From positions 1 to 6,260 of the forward strand of contig DOFA01000048.1 of assembly GCA_003532195.1 (NCBI GenBank): a stretch of DNA of 6,260 bases. Reading direction: 5' to 3'. The position numbers and the translations under genes are program-made. The DNA comes from Clostridiales bacterium (GTDB lineage Bacteria > Bacillota > Clostridia > Saccharofermentanales > UBA5734). Below the pieces are notes generated by a model, which saw only the letters and a list, made by a program, of their open reading frames with translations, was not told the origin of the DNA and did no database searches. Below are positions 1 through 6,260 of the stretch, piece after piece (within the stretch, counting starts at the first letter, position 1; each line of letters starts with the position of its first letter).

Positions 1-2
1 AC

Positions 3-158
3 ATCGCTCTGGCCTGGCTGATCCATCAGGACTTCCCCGTAGTCCCGATCGTCGGCTGCAGCAATCCTGCCCAGATGACCGCCCTGTTCGCCAGCCTGGA
101 GCGGGCAGCCTCGGCTGACATGCGCCGGCTCATCCGAGCTGCTGAATTGGGAGGATAA
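3..158 (+). CDS. Aldo/keto reductase, C-terminal end (5' partial)
   Basis: Only the last 51 codons are present, ending in TAA at 156-158; the rest lies upstream of the window. The peptide starts IALAWLIHQ, followed by FPVVPIVGCSNPAQM and a helical tail. This is the pattern of the last barrel strand and following helices of NAD(P)H-dependent aldo/keto reductases, where the family shows ALAW(L/V)L..., then a (P)I(I/V)G.(R/S) strand-loop that contacts the cofactor, then a helix beginning with a 'PEQ'-like segment. Known of the family: cytoplasmic TIM-barrel oxidoreductases that interconvert carbonyls and alcohols, including sugars. Inferred: because it sits directly upstream of three glycoside hydrolases, it may act on a released sugar or aglycone. 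The catalytic tetrad (Asp, Tyr, Lys, His) is in the missing part, so activity cannot be judged. The gene continues to a normal stop and shows no sign of damage. Confidence 0.85.
   Translation: MALAWLIHQDFPVVPIVGCSNPAQMTALFASLERAASADMRRLIRAAELGG
149..155 (+). promoter_or_regulatory. Shine-Dalgarno site of the GH36 gene, inside the reductase 3' end
   Basis: GGGAGGA, a near-perfect anti-16S match, stands 7 bases before the ATG at 163. It forms the last two sense codons (Gly-Gly) of the upstream reductase, whose TAA follows directly. This decides the GH36 start and suggests translational coupling between the two genes. Confidence 0.85.
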
Positions 159-162
159 ACTT

Positions 163-2364
163 ATGGCAGGAAAAATTATCGTCAAAACCGAGAATGAAGT
201 CCGGTTCGCACCGGAAACTGAGGGTTTTTGTCCGGCGCCGTCGTATCCGTATTTCCGTTTTGACGCCCGGAAATTCATCTGGGAGGAAGGCTTCTGGGAC
301 GGCAACCTGATCGGGCTGCATTTTTCCGCATCCGGACATTCCCACATGAAAGAGATGGCGCCGCTGACCATCGCCAAACATTACGCCTACGAAGCCGGAA
401 ACGGTTACCTGCGGGCGTATCTGCCGACCTTCGCCCTGGAGGTGAACGGGGTTCTTTTGAGAAATCAGTGGCGGTATGCCGGACAAGAACAGATCCGAAC
501 CGCCAGCGGAGAGGAATTGGTCGTAACTCTGGAATATCCGAATCCCAAAGTCAGGGTAAAAGTGCGTACGGCGCTTGACGGCAGTTCGTTTATCGCCCGC
601 TCGCTGGAAATCGTCAACCTGGGGAGCGAACCGGCGGTCATCTCCCGGGTCTACCCCTTTTGCGGCATTATCGGCAAGGAAGAGGAATTCGCCTTTGAGA
701 CCGAGTCCTCTGATTGCGGCTACTCGGTTGCCAGTTATAATTACGGCGGCTGGTATGCCGAAGGCGAACTGCATTTCAACAAACTCGACGGCGCCGACCT
801 GAAATACGGCGTCCAGAACCAGCTCTTTTCACCGCCGCTCTATTTTGTTAAAAATGACCGGACCGGTGAAATGACCGTTTTGGATTTGGCCTGGTCGGGC
901 AATATTGATGTGGAATTTAAAAAACTGTTTAAAGACCGGACCCGCTATGAGCATCCGCATTCAAAATACTACCTCTATGCCAAAGTCGGCCTGGGCGGCC
1001 CGGCGCCCCTGCGGGTGCTGCGTCCCGGCGAGTCGGTGACGACCCCGGCCGTCCATGTTGCCATGTTTTACGGCGACCTGGACACCTGCGCCAACGAACT
1101 GCACGCTCATTTGCGCGATTCGGTCCTGCTTGCGCACGCCGACAACTGCAACATCGCCTATAATCTGACCGGTTACAGCCAGAATATGCAGGTCGACGAC
1201 GCCTTTATCCGGCGCGAAATCGACACCGCCGCGGCCATCGGCGCCGAAACGGTCATTCTCGATGCCGGCTGGTTTGGCCATAATGCCAAAATTTGGGGTT
1301 ACAATGTCGGCGACTGGTTCGAAAATGAATTTCTGGCAGGAAAACTGGCCGACGTTTTTGCTTATGCGCGCGATCAGGGGCTGAAAACCGGCCTCTGGCT
1401 GGAAATCGAGCGTGCGATGCCGGACAGCGAACTGCGCCGCCGGGTCGGCGAGGACGGCATGCTCCATCAGAACGGACACCCGCTCTGGCTCTTGGATTTT
1501 TCCCGGCCGGAAGTCCAGGACGCGGCTTTTGACACGATCAGCGGCTGCATCAGGAAGTATAAGCTGGACAGCTACCGCCTGGACTGCAACGTGGACATGC
1601 TGACCGGCGGCGAGCTGGAGAACTGCGGATTCACGGAAAACACGATGTGGCGGTATTTCGAGGGGTTCTACAGCGTCATCGACCGGCTGCGCGAAGAATT
1701 CCCGGGCCTGCTGCTGGAGAACTGCGCCTCCGGCGGCGGCCGGACCGACATCGGCATCATGCAGCATTTCCATTACACGCAGGTCTCCGACAACGCGCAT
1801 CCGCTTCAGTTCGTCCGCATTATTGCCGGCATGCTGTACGCCCTGCCTCCGGAAAAGCTCTATGCTACGATAGGCGTGCATTTCGGGCTGATCACGGCGG
1901 ACATCGACTTCATGGTTCGGGCGACCTTGCTGACCCGGCCCTGGCTGGTCGGATTTTTCCCGAGCCCGGCCGACGCCAATGAAGAAGCGCTAGCCCAAGT
2001 GCGCCATGGCCTGCAGCTTTACAAGGATTTTATCCGACCGCTGATCATGGGCGGCTGCCGGGTATACCACCACACCCCCCTGGAGATTTACGAAGAACGC
2101 GGCAACTGGCTGGCGCTGGAGTACGCGGCCCCGGATAAAACCCGGGCCTGCGGATTCTTTTTCCGGCTGTCGGACAAGAACGAACCGGATTTTGTCTTTA
2201 AACCCCGCGGCATCGACGCCGGCAAGACTTATCGGGTGACTTCTGACAACAGCCGGGAAACGGCGATTTTAACCGGATACCAGTTGAAAAGCGCCGGCTT
2301 CGCGGTCACGCTGCCCAACAGTTTCCTGTCGGAGCTGATCCTGATCGAAGAGGTTCGAAACTAA
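163..2364 (+). CDS. GH36 family alpha-galactosidase-like glycoside hydrolase
   Basis: Complete, 733 residues, close to the ~730 of well-known single-chain GH36 alpha-galactosidases. The family releases terminal alpha-linked galactose (some members N-acetylgalactosamine) by a retaining mechanism. Layout: N-terminal beta-sandwich (about 1-320), TIM barrel (about 325-625), small C-terminal beta domain (about 640-733). Visible GH36 landmarks: ILDAGWF (365-371), GLWLEIERAMP (410-420), WLLDFSRPEV (442-451), YRLDCN (471-476) with D474 as probable nucleophile, ENCASGGGRTD (519-529), and VSDNAHP (541-547) with D543 as probable acid/base. The 69-residue spacing of the two Asp matches classical members. 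No signal peptide or membrane segment is seen, so it should be cytoplasmic. The start is set by GGGAGGA 7 bases upstream; the gene begins 4 bases after the reductase stop and its stop overlaps the next ATG. Odd: the motifs around both catalytic Asp differ from the canonical KWD.N and SDDTDA, so the substrate may not be a simple raffinose-type galactoside. Fold and family are confident, specificity is not. Confidence 0.9.
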   Translation: MAGKIIVKTENEVRFAPETEGFCPAPSYPYFRFDARKFIWEEGFWDGNLIGLHFSASGHSHMKEMAPLTIAKHYAYEAGNGYLRAYLPTFALEVNGVLLRNQWRYAGQEQIRTASGEELVVTLEYPNPKVRVKVRTALDGSSFIARSLEIVNLGSEPAVISRVYPFCGIIGKEEEFAFETESSDCGYSVASYNYGGWYAEGELHFNKLDGADLKYGVQNQLFSPPLYFVKNDRTGEMTVLDLAWSGNIDVEFKKLFKDRTRYEHPHSKYYLYAKVGLGGPAPLRVLRPGESVTTPAVHVAMFYGDLDTCANELHAHLRDSVLLAHADNCNIAYNLTGYSQNMQVDDAFIRREIDTAAAIGAETVILDAGWFGHNAKIWGYNVGDWFENEFLAGKLADVFAYARDQGLKTGLWLEIERAMPDSELRRRVGEDGMLHQNGHPLWLLDFSRPEVQDAAFDTISGCIRKYKLDSYRLDCNVDMLTGGELENCGFTENTMWRYFEGFYSVIDRLREEFPGLLLENCASGGGRTDIGIMQHFHYTQVSDNAHPLQFVRIIAGMLYALPPEKLYATIGVHFGLITADIDFMVRATLLTRPWLVGFFPSPADANEEALAQVRHGLQLYKDFIRPLIMGGCRVYHHTPLEIYEERGNWLALEYAAPDKTRACGFFFRLSDKNEPDFVFKPRGIDAGKTYRVTSDNSRETAILTGYQLKSAGFAVTLPNSFLSELILIEEVRN
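2347..2353 (+). promoter_or_regulatory. Shine-Dalgarno site of the large hydrolase gene
   Basis: GAAGAGG lies in the last codons of the GH36 gene, 10 bases before the ATG at 2364. Together with the TAATG stop/start overlap it supports translational coupling and selects this ATG over the next in-frame ATG at 2373. Confidence 0.6.
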
Positions 2365-5300
2365 TGGCGGACATGCAGAGTTATATCCGGGAATTTCAAG
2401 CGCCCCGGAGCTGTTATCGCCCGTCGGTCATGTGGTTTTGGAATGACGAGATCAGGAAAGACGAAATCACCTTCCAGCTCGAACAATTCCTTAGCCAGGG
2501 AATTTATGATTTTTTTATCCACTCCATGTATGGATTGACCCTGGACTACTTGTCAGACGAGTTCTTTGACCTGATTCGGTTTACGGTTGCCGAAGCCAAA
2601 AGGCTGGGCCTGAAATTCTGGATCTACGACGAGTTCAACTGGCCCAGCGGCCAGGCGGGCGGCAAAGTCATCGAAAAACATCCCTGGGCCCGGGCTTGCG
2701 CGATTCAAAAAACCGACGGGCGCAAGGCCGGCCGCAGCTGGCAGGCCGACTGCGAGGGCGAATTGATGTCGGCAGTCCTGCTGCGCGAAGCGGAGCTGGC
2801 CGGTCAGGCTGGCCAGACCGAACAAGCCGCACAAGCCGCACAAGCCGCACAAGCCGTACAAGCTCAGGATGTCACCGCGCGGGTTGAGCGGACGGACGGC
2901 AGGCTGGTTATTAATCTGCGTGACGACGAGGAAGGCCGGGTGCAGTTCTTTTGTAAAGATCCATTGAAAGCGGTGCTGGCCACCGCCGTATGGGGCAAAT
3001 ACAGCACCAATCAGGGCGGTTTGTGCGACCTGTTCAATGCTGAAGCGGCCGGGGAGTATCTCGACCTGACCTATGGCGGCTACAAAAAGGCGGTCGGCGA
3101 CGAGTTTGGCCAAACGGTAATCGGCAGTTTTACCGATGAAGACTACCCGTCCAGCCCGTTCGAAATCGGCGAGGGGCGCGTTCCCTGGACACCGGGCCTC
3201 GACCGGATCATTTTCGAGCGCTATGGCATCGACATCAAGCCCTGTCTGTACATGCTCTACCGGCCATCCCGGACCGAGATGGAAATCAAGGTCAAGAACA
3301 TGTTCTGGTCGACCTTGAAGGAACTATATTTTCAAAACTTTGTCCGGCCGCTCGCGGCGGTCTGCCGGGAGAACAACCTGATTCTGACCGGGCATTTCCA
3401 GGGCGGCGGCGGGTTTGCCTGGGATGCCACGGAAATCGGCAACATTTTTGAAGGCCTGACCCTGATGGACGCTCCGGGATTCGACGCCGTCGCGCCGATG
3501 GGCTGGATCGACCGGCCAGGTTTCAGCACGCTGATTGCCAGCCGGATCCGCACAGTTTGCAAGTACTACCAGAAAAGCCGCGTCATCTGCGAAAGCTTTT
3601 CCGGCAGCGGCTGGCATTTCACCTTCGAGGACATGAAACGGGTGACGAACCTGCTTCTGCTTGGCGGCGCCAACAACATCCAGTATATGGGCGCTTATTA
3701 TTCCCTGGACAGCGGGCGCAAAATCCTGCCGATGGGCTATCCGCCCAGCCACGGCTACAACAATCCCCTGTTTGCCTGGTACCACGACATGGCGGATTAC
3801 ATTGCCGGGCCATCCTATCTGTCGGCCGTGACCCAGTCGACCGGCAGAATCCTGGTCTTCATCCCCCTGGCGGAAGCCAAACAGAGAATCGACCTCAACG
3901 AATACTTGATTCAGGATTACCTGAAACCAGAGTTTTCCATCCGGTCGGTCGACGAAGTCCTGGAAAACCTGTTTGACGCTTTCCTGCGGCTGGGCATCGG
4001 CTACGACTTTGTACCCGAAGAGCTGGCGCCGGAGATTGAAATCGGGACGGGCGCACTGACCCTGAAAGGCTTCACCTACGATACCGTGGTTTTTCCGGAT
4101 ATGGAATACAGCCGGGAAGAAGTGATCAAGCTTTACGGCGTTCTGAAAAACAGCGGCGTGCGGATCCTGCTGATCAACCGTGAACCGCATCTGGCCGTGG
4201 AATCAGGCAAAGACTTCGGCCAGTCCGGCGCGCTGTCCCTGGAAAATCAAGCTGGCGACCTGGTATTATACCGCGACGGTCCGGTTTCATTGATTAAAAA
4301 CCAGGCGCCGACCATCGATCCGGATCATTTCCGCAGCCTGGTTCAAATGCTGATCAGCCGGGATCATGCGCTGCCGGGTTTCGAGCCGGAAGGCCGGGTC
4401 TTTGCAATCCAGCGGGAAAACGCGGATATCGGCGTCTGCTTTCTGGTTAATGACGAGGACCGCGAGGTGACGGTTCACCTGTCTTCGGACATCCCCGGCT
4501 TGAAATTGTTCAGTGCCCGGGGGAAAGCCCTGGAACCGGAAACTGCGGCCGGGCAGATCACCTTCCGGATGGATCCCTTCAGTCTGGTCGTAGGAATCAG
4601 TGATCGGGAATCCGGATCCGCCGGCGAGGATTTAGTTATGGAAAAGCCGGAAAAACCAGATAAGCCGGAAAAGCAGTTGGAGGGCGAGCCGGACGCCCGG
4701 CCGGAAAATGAGCCGCATCTGCTGGATGTCGGCAACCTGCTCGAATTCAGGCCGCTTGAGGAAAACAAGCTGCTGCCGCAGGTTTATTTGAGCTTCCCAG
4801 GGCAGGCCGGCGAACATTCGGACGCCTGCAAGCGGATCGCCTTTGATGACGACCTGCCTGAGGCGCTCGACCTTGGCCAACCCTATTCGGTCAAGTTTAT
4901 TTTTACCGTCCGGGATCCAATCGATCCGCTATACCTGAATCTGGAGGTCGGCGATGTCGAAGCGATCCGCGTCAACGGACATTCGTTGGACTGCCGGGCC
5001 AACGCCAGGATCTGGGGCGTTCACAACTGGCGGCAAAACATTGCCGGCCTGGTGCAAACCGGCGCGAATGAAGTCATCCTGGATTGCCGGCTGCCGGACT
5101 GGAAAATGCTGCACAAGATCCCCTATGGCTTCCTTTCCGGCGCCTTCCTGGTCCGCGAAGACCAGATCGCCGGCGAGGGTCCGCTGGTCGGGCCGGGCGA
5201 CCTGTCACGGCAGGGCTACCCTTATTACAGCGGCCAGGCCCGCTACAGCCTGGATTATACTTGTCACAGCGGCGACGCGCAGCAGGTCGTGATCGACATT

Positions 5301-5510
5301 GATTCCTGTTCGCCGCTGGAAATCACTGTCAACGGAGTCCGGGTCAAACGGCTGCTCTGGAAGCCGTTTCGGGCTGACATCACGGCATTCTTGAATAAGG
5401 GCAGGAACAAGGTCGATCTGACAATCACCGAGAGTTATGCCAACCTGTTTTCATACAAAGTCAAAAGCGGCATCCAGGCGGTGCGGATTCTGACCTCTGA
5501 AAAAAAATAA
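2364..5510 (+). CDS. Large multidomain glycoside hydrolase, GH106-like TIM barrel with C-terminal sugar-binding modules
   Basis: Complete, 1048 residues. Layout by eye: TIM barrel about 18-480, with a beta-rich insert about 130-205; Rossmann-like domain about 493-610 (GRILVFIP, then VVFPDMEYSREEV and VRILLINREPH); beta domain about 640-745; charged EKP linker about 756-785; two GH2-type beta-sandwich modules about 800-930 and 950-1045, the second with the hallmark GYPYYSGQARY and a VNG..V turn. N-terminal signatures are FWNDEI, WIYDEFNWPSG (86-96), GSFTDED (254-260) and VICESFSGSGW (407-417). E259 and E410 are in the right order to be acid/base and nucleophile of a retaining GH-A-type enzyme; this is inference. 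The domain order resembles GH106 (alpha-L-rhamnosidase) and related unassigned hydrolases; the substrate is unknown. No signal peptide is seen, so it is probably cytoplasmic. Its ATG overlaps the GH36 stop (TAATG), and the next gene, 26 bases on, is a paralog. Odd: two in-frame 9-bp repeat tracts and an A8 run directly before the stop. Confidence 0.75.
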   Translation: MADMQSYIREFQAPRSCYRPSVMWFWNDEIRKDEITFQLEQFLSQGIYDFFIHSMYGLTLDYLSDEFFDLIRFTVAEAKRLGLKFWIYDEFNWPSGQAGGKVIEKHPWARACAIQKTDGRKAGRSWQADCEGELMSAVLLREAELAGQAGQTEQAAQAAQAAQAVQAQDVTARVERTDGRLVINLRDDEEGRVQFFCKDPLKAVLATAVWGKYSTNQGGLCDLFNAEAAGEYLDLTYGGYKKAVGDEFGQTVIGSFTDEDYPSSPFEIGEGRVPWTPGLDRIIFERYGIDIKPCLYMLYRPSRTEMEIKVKNMFWSTLKELYFQNFVRPLAAVCRENNLILTGHFQGGGGFAWDATEIGNIFEGLTLMDAPGFDAVAPMGWIDRPGFSTLIASRIRTVCKYYQKSRVICESFSGSGWHFTFEDMKRVTNLLLLGGANNIQYMGAYYSLDSGRKILPMGYPPSHGYNNPLFAWYHDMADYIAGPSYLSAVTQSTGRILVFIPLAEAKQRIDLNEYLIQDYLKPEFSIRSVDEVLENLFDAFLRLGIGYDFVPEELAPEIEIGTGALTLKGFTYDTVVFPDMEYSREEVIKLYGVLKNSGVRILLINREPHLAVESGKDFGQSGALSLENQAGDLVLYRDGPVSLIKNQAPTIDPDHFRSLVQMLISRDHALPGFEPEGRVFAIQRENADIGVCFLVNDEDREVTVHLSSDIPGLKLFSARGKALEPETAAGQITFRMDPFSLVVGISDRESGSAGEDLVMEKPEKPDKPEKQLEGEPDARPENEPHLLDVGNLLEFRPLEENKLLPQVYLSFPGQAGEHSDACKRIAFDDDLPEALDLGQPYSVKFIFTVRDPIDPLYLNLEVGDVEAIRVNGHSLDCRANARIWGVHNWRQNIAGLVQTGANEVILDCRLPDWKMLHKIPYGFLSGAFLVREDQIAGEGPLVGPGDLSRQGYPYYSGQARYSLDYTCHSGDAQQVVIDIDSCSPLEITVNGVRVKRLLWKPFRADITAFLNKGRNKVDLTITESYANLFSYKVKSGIQAVRILTSEKK
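2823..2867 (+). repeat. In-frame 9-bp tandem repeat encoding Gln-Ala-Ala units
   Basis: Five head-to-tail 9-bp units: three exact CAAGCCGCA copies at 2823-2849, then CAAGCCGTA (2850-2858) and a decayed CAAGCTCAG (2859-2867). They encode a QAA/QAV/QAQ stretch at about residues 154-168 of the large hydrolase, preceded by a looser Gly-Gln-Ala stretch. The unit is a multiple of three, so copy-number change would alter protein length without a frameshift. The tract sits in a variable loop of the beta-rich insert between the WIYDE and FTDE motifs. The paralog downstream has no such tract. Confidence 0.9.
4641..4676 (+). repeat. Degenerate 9-bp repeat encoding an Glu-Lys-Pro linker
   Basis: Four imperfect 9-bp units (GAAAAGCCG, GAAAAACCA, GATAAGCCG, GAAAAGCAG) encode EKP-EKP-DKP-EKQ at residues 760-771 of the large hydrolase, followed by an acidic, Pro-rich stretch to about residue 784. 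It is a typical flexible interdomain linker between the catalytic half and the C-terminal beta-sandwich modules. Confidence 0.85.
5500..5507 (+). other. A8 homopolymer run and slippery heptamer just before the stop of the large hydrolase
   Basis: Eight A residues end immediately before the TAA at 5508-5510. In the gene's own frame they contain A-AAA-AAA (5501-5507), the classic bacterial -1 slippery heptamer and also a site for transcriptional slippage. After a -1 shift the frame is open from 5507 into the ATG at 5537 and on through the next gene. The run is directly seen; any recoding is speculation, since Lys-rich C-termini commonly give such runs by chance. Confidence 0.5.
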
Positions 5511-5523
5511 GCGAATGTCTGAC

Positions 5524-5530
5524 AGGAAGT
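5524..5530 (+). promoter_or_regulatory. Shine-Dalgarno site of the second GH106-like gene
   Basis: AGGAAGT, in the 26-base gap after the large hydrolase stop, lies 6 bases before the ATG at 5537 and selects that start. The gap is too short, and lacks any hairpin or promoter-like boxes, to separate the two genes into different transcripts. Confidence 0.75.
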
Positions 5531-5536
5531 GATTTC

Positions 5537-6260
5537 ATGCTGCAAATCCAGGAAACTTTCCAAAAGGGAAATCCCCATTACGCACCGGCGATCATGTTTT
5601 ATCCCAACGACGCCCTGTCCGAAGATGAGCTGACCTTTCAGCTTCAAGAAATGAAAAAGAGCGGGGTCAATGAATTCTATATTCATCCGATGTTCGGTTT
5701 ACGCGGCGGCTATCTGGATGAAAGCTTTTTTGCCATGATCCGCCATGTCGTCCGGGAAGCGGCGCGGCTGGAGATGGCTTACTGGATCTATGACGAATAC
5801 AACTGGCCGTCGGGCACGGCCGGCGGGTATTTAATCAAGGATAAGCCCTGGACCCGCATGACGGCTGTCGGCATGATGAAAAGCGAAGTCCAGCCCGGCG
5901 CTGCCCTGTCGGTGGCACTGCCGCCCCGGGAACGCAGCAACACGAAGTTTCTCGCCGCCTGCACGCTGGACGGCGGCGCCAGGAACTGGGTTGACGTCAC
6001 CTACGCGAACGACCAGGTCTGTTGGCAGAACCCGACAGATCAGGTCCAGACCTTGCTGATCTTTTTCACAATCTGGTCGGGCGGCGTGCTTGCTTCGGCG
6101 CGCTGGTCGGAATTTACCTGGGGCCAGGAAGGCTACCTGGACACGCTGGATCCGGAAGCAGTCCGGGAATTCATTCGCTATACGCACGAAAAATATAAAG
6201 CGGCGGTCGGCGAATATTTTGGAACCACCGTCAAAGGCGTGTTCACGGATGAAGTGGCGG
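5537..6260 (+). CDS. Second GH106-like glycoside hydrolase, paralog of the upstream gene (3' partial)
   Basis: The first 241 codons are open with no stop and run off the window end, so the full length is unknown. It aligns with the N-terminus of the upstream 1048-residue hydrolase: about 47 identities over the first ~97 aligned residues, counted by eye. Shared elements are ND..(S/K)(E/D)DE(I/L)TFQL, WIYDEYNWPSG (83-93) and TV.G.FTDE (231-239); E239 is the counterpart of E259 and the proposed acid/base, by inference. Between them lies a beta-rich insert, then LDPEAVREFIRYTHEKY (about 204-220), close to the usual family form of this helix. The partner of the second catalytic Glu is beyond the window. 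No signal peptide is visible, so a cytoplasmic location is likely. The start is chosen by AGGAAGT upstream and because homology to the paralog begins by about residue 14. It lacks the Gln-Ala repeat tract of its neighbour. The two probably arose by an old tandem duplication and now act on different linkages or positions of one substrate; the substrate is not identifiable. Confidence 0.8.
   Translation, partial: MLQIQETFQKGNPHYAPAIMFYPNDALSEDELTFQLQEMKKSGVNEFYIHPMFGLRGGYLDESFFAMIRHVVREAARLEMAYWIYDEYNWPSGTAGGYLIKDKPWTRMTAVGMMKSEVQPGAALSVALPPRERSNTKFLAACTLDGGARNWVDVTYANDQVCWQNPTDQVQTLLIFFTIWSGGVLASARWSEFTWGQEGYLDTLDPEAVREFIRYTHEKYKAAVGEYFGTTVKGVFTDEVA

Noticed and set aside
130..774. 214-codon minus-strand frame across the reductase/GH36 junction
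   Set aside because: Antisense to two genes with clear homology and a defined start; no motif of its own.
961..1881. 306-codon open frame on the minus strand
   Set aside because: It lies wholly inside the GH36 coding region, which is supported by catalytic motifs, and its product shows no recognisable family pattern. G/C-biased third positions commonly leave such antisense frames open.
2823..2867. Tandem repeat as a CRISPR array or regulatory iteron
   Set aside because: Units are 9 bp with no spacers, sit in frame in a coding region and encode a low-complexity peptide.
2553..3113. 186-codon minus-strand frame containing a Cys-Gly-Leu repeat
   Set aside because: The apparent repeat is only the antisense reading of the 9-bp Gln-Ala tract of the large hydrolase; no independent coding evidence.
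3324..4190. 288-codon open frame on the minus strand
   Set aside because: It is antisense to the barrel and Rossmann-like part of the large hydrolase, with no protein-like motif and no clear ribosome binding site; a compositional shadow.
5511..5536. Possible terminator or promoter between the two hydrolase genes
   Set aside because: The 26-base gap contains only a Shine-Dalgarno sequence; no inverted repeat followed by a T run and no -35/-10 pair can be seen.

Overview
The window holds a compact, one-directional (+ strand) bacterial gene cluster for intracellular breakdown of a glycan or glycoside. No RNA gene, mobile element, CRISPR array or terminator is visible. GC content is moderately high (roughly 55-60% by eye) with G/C-rich third positions. 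Every start has a good Shine-Dalgarno sequence and all three visible stops are TAA. The style fits a fermentative, carbohydrate-degrading bacterium (a Firmicutes/Clostridia-type gut or sediment anaerobe would be typical), but the sequence does not fix the taxon.

Layout: (1) positions 3-158 are the last 51 codons of an aldo/keto reductase. (2) 163-2364 encodes a complete 733-residue GH36 family alpha-galactosidase-like enzyme whose Shine-Dalgarno sequence lies in the last codons of the reductase gene. (3) 2364-5510 encodes a complete 1048-residue multidomain glycoside hydrolase. It resembles the GH106-like / GH-A-type group (TIM barrel, Rossmann-like domain, C-terminal beta-sandwich sugar-binding modules), and its ATG overlaps the GH36 stop (TAATG). 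(4) After 26 bases, 5537-6260 is the first 241 codons of a second, divergent copy of the same hydrolase type, cut by the window end.

The four genes are so tightly packed (4-base gap, 1-base overlap, 26-base gap) that they are almost certainly one operon; its promoter and terminator lie outside. None of the three hydrolases has a visible signal peptide, so the simplest model is that oligosaccharides or glycosides are imported by a transporter encoded elsewhere and cleaved in the cytoplasm. The GH36 enzyme would remove alpha-galactosyl-type residues, the two GH106-like paralogs other, unidentified linkages, and the reductase would act on a released sugar or aglycone. The substrate cannot be read from the sequence.

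The points most worth a second look are the tandem divergent pair of poorly characterised hydrolases, the departures of the GH36 catalytic motifs from the canonical consensus, two in-frame 9-bp repeat tracts in the large hydrolase, and an A8 slippery run directly before its stop codon whose -1 frame is open into the next gene.
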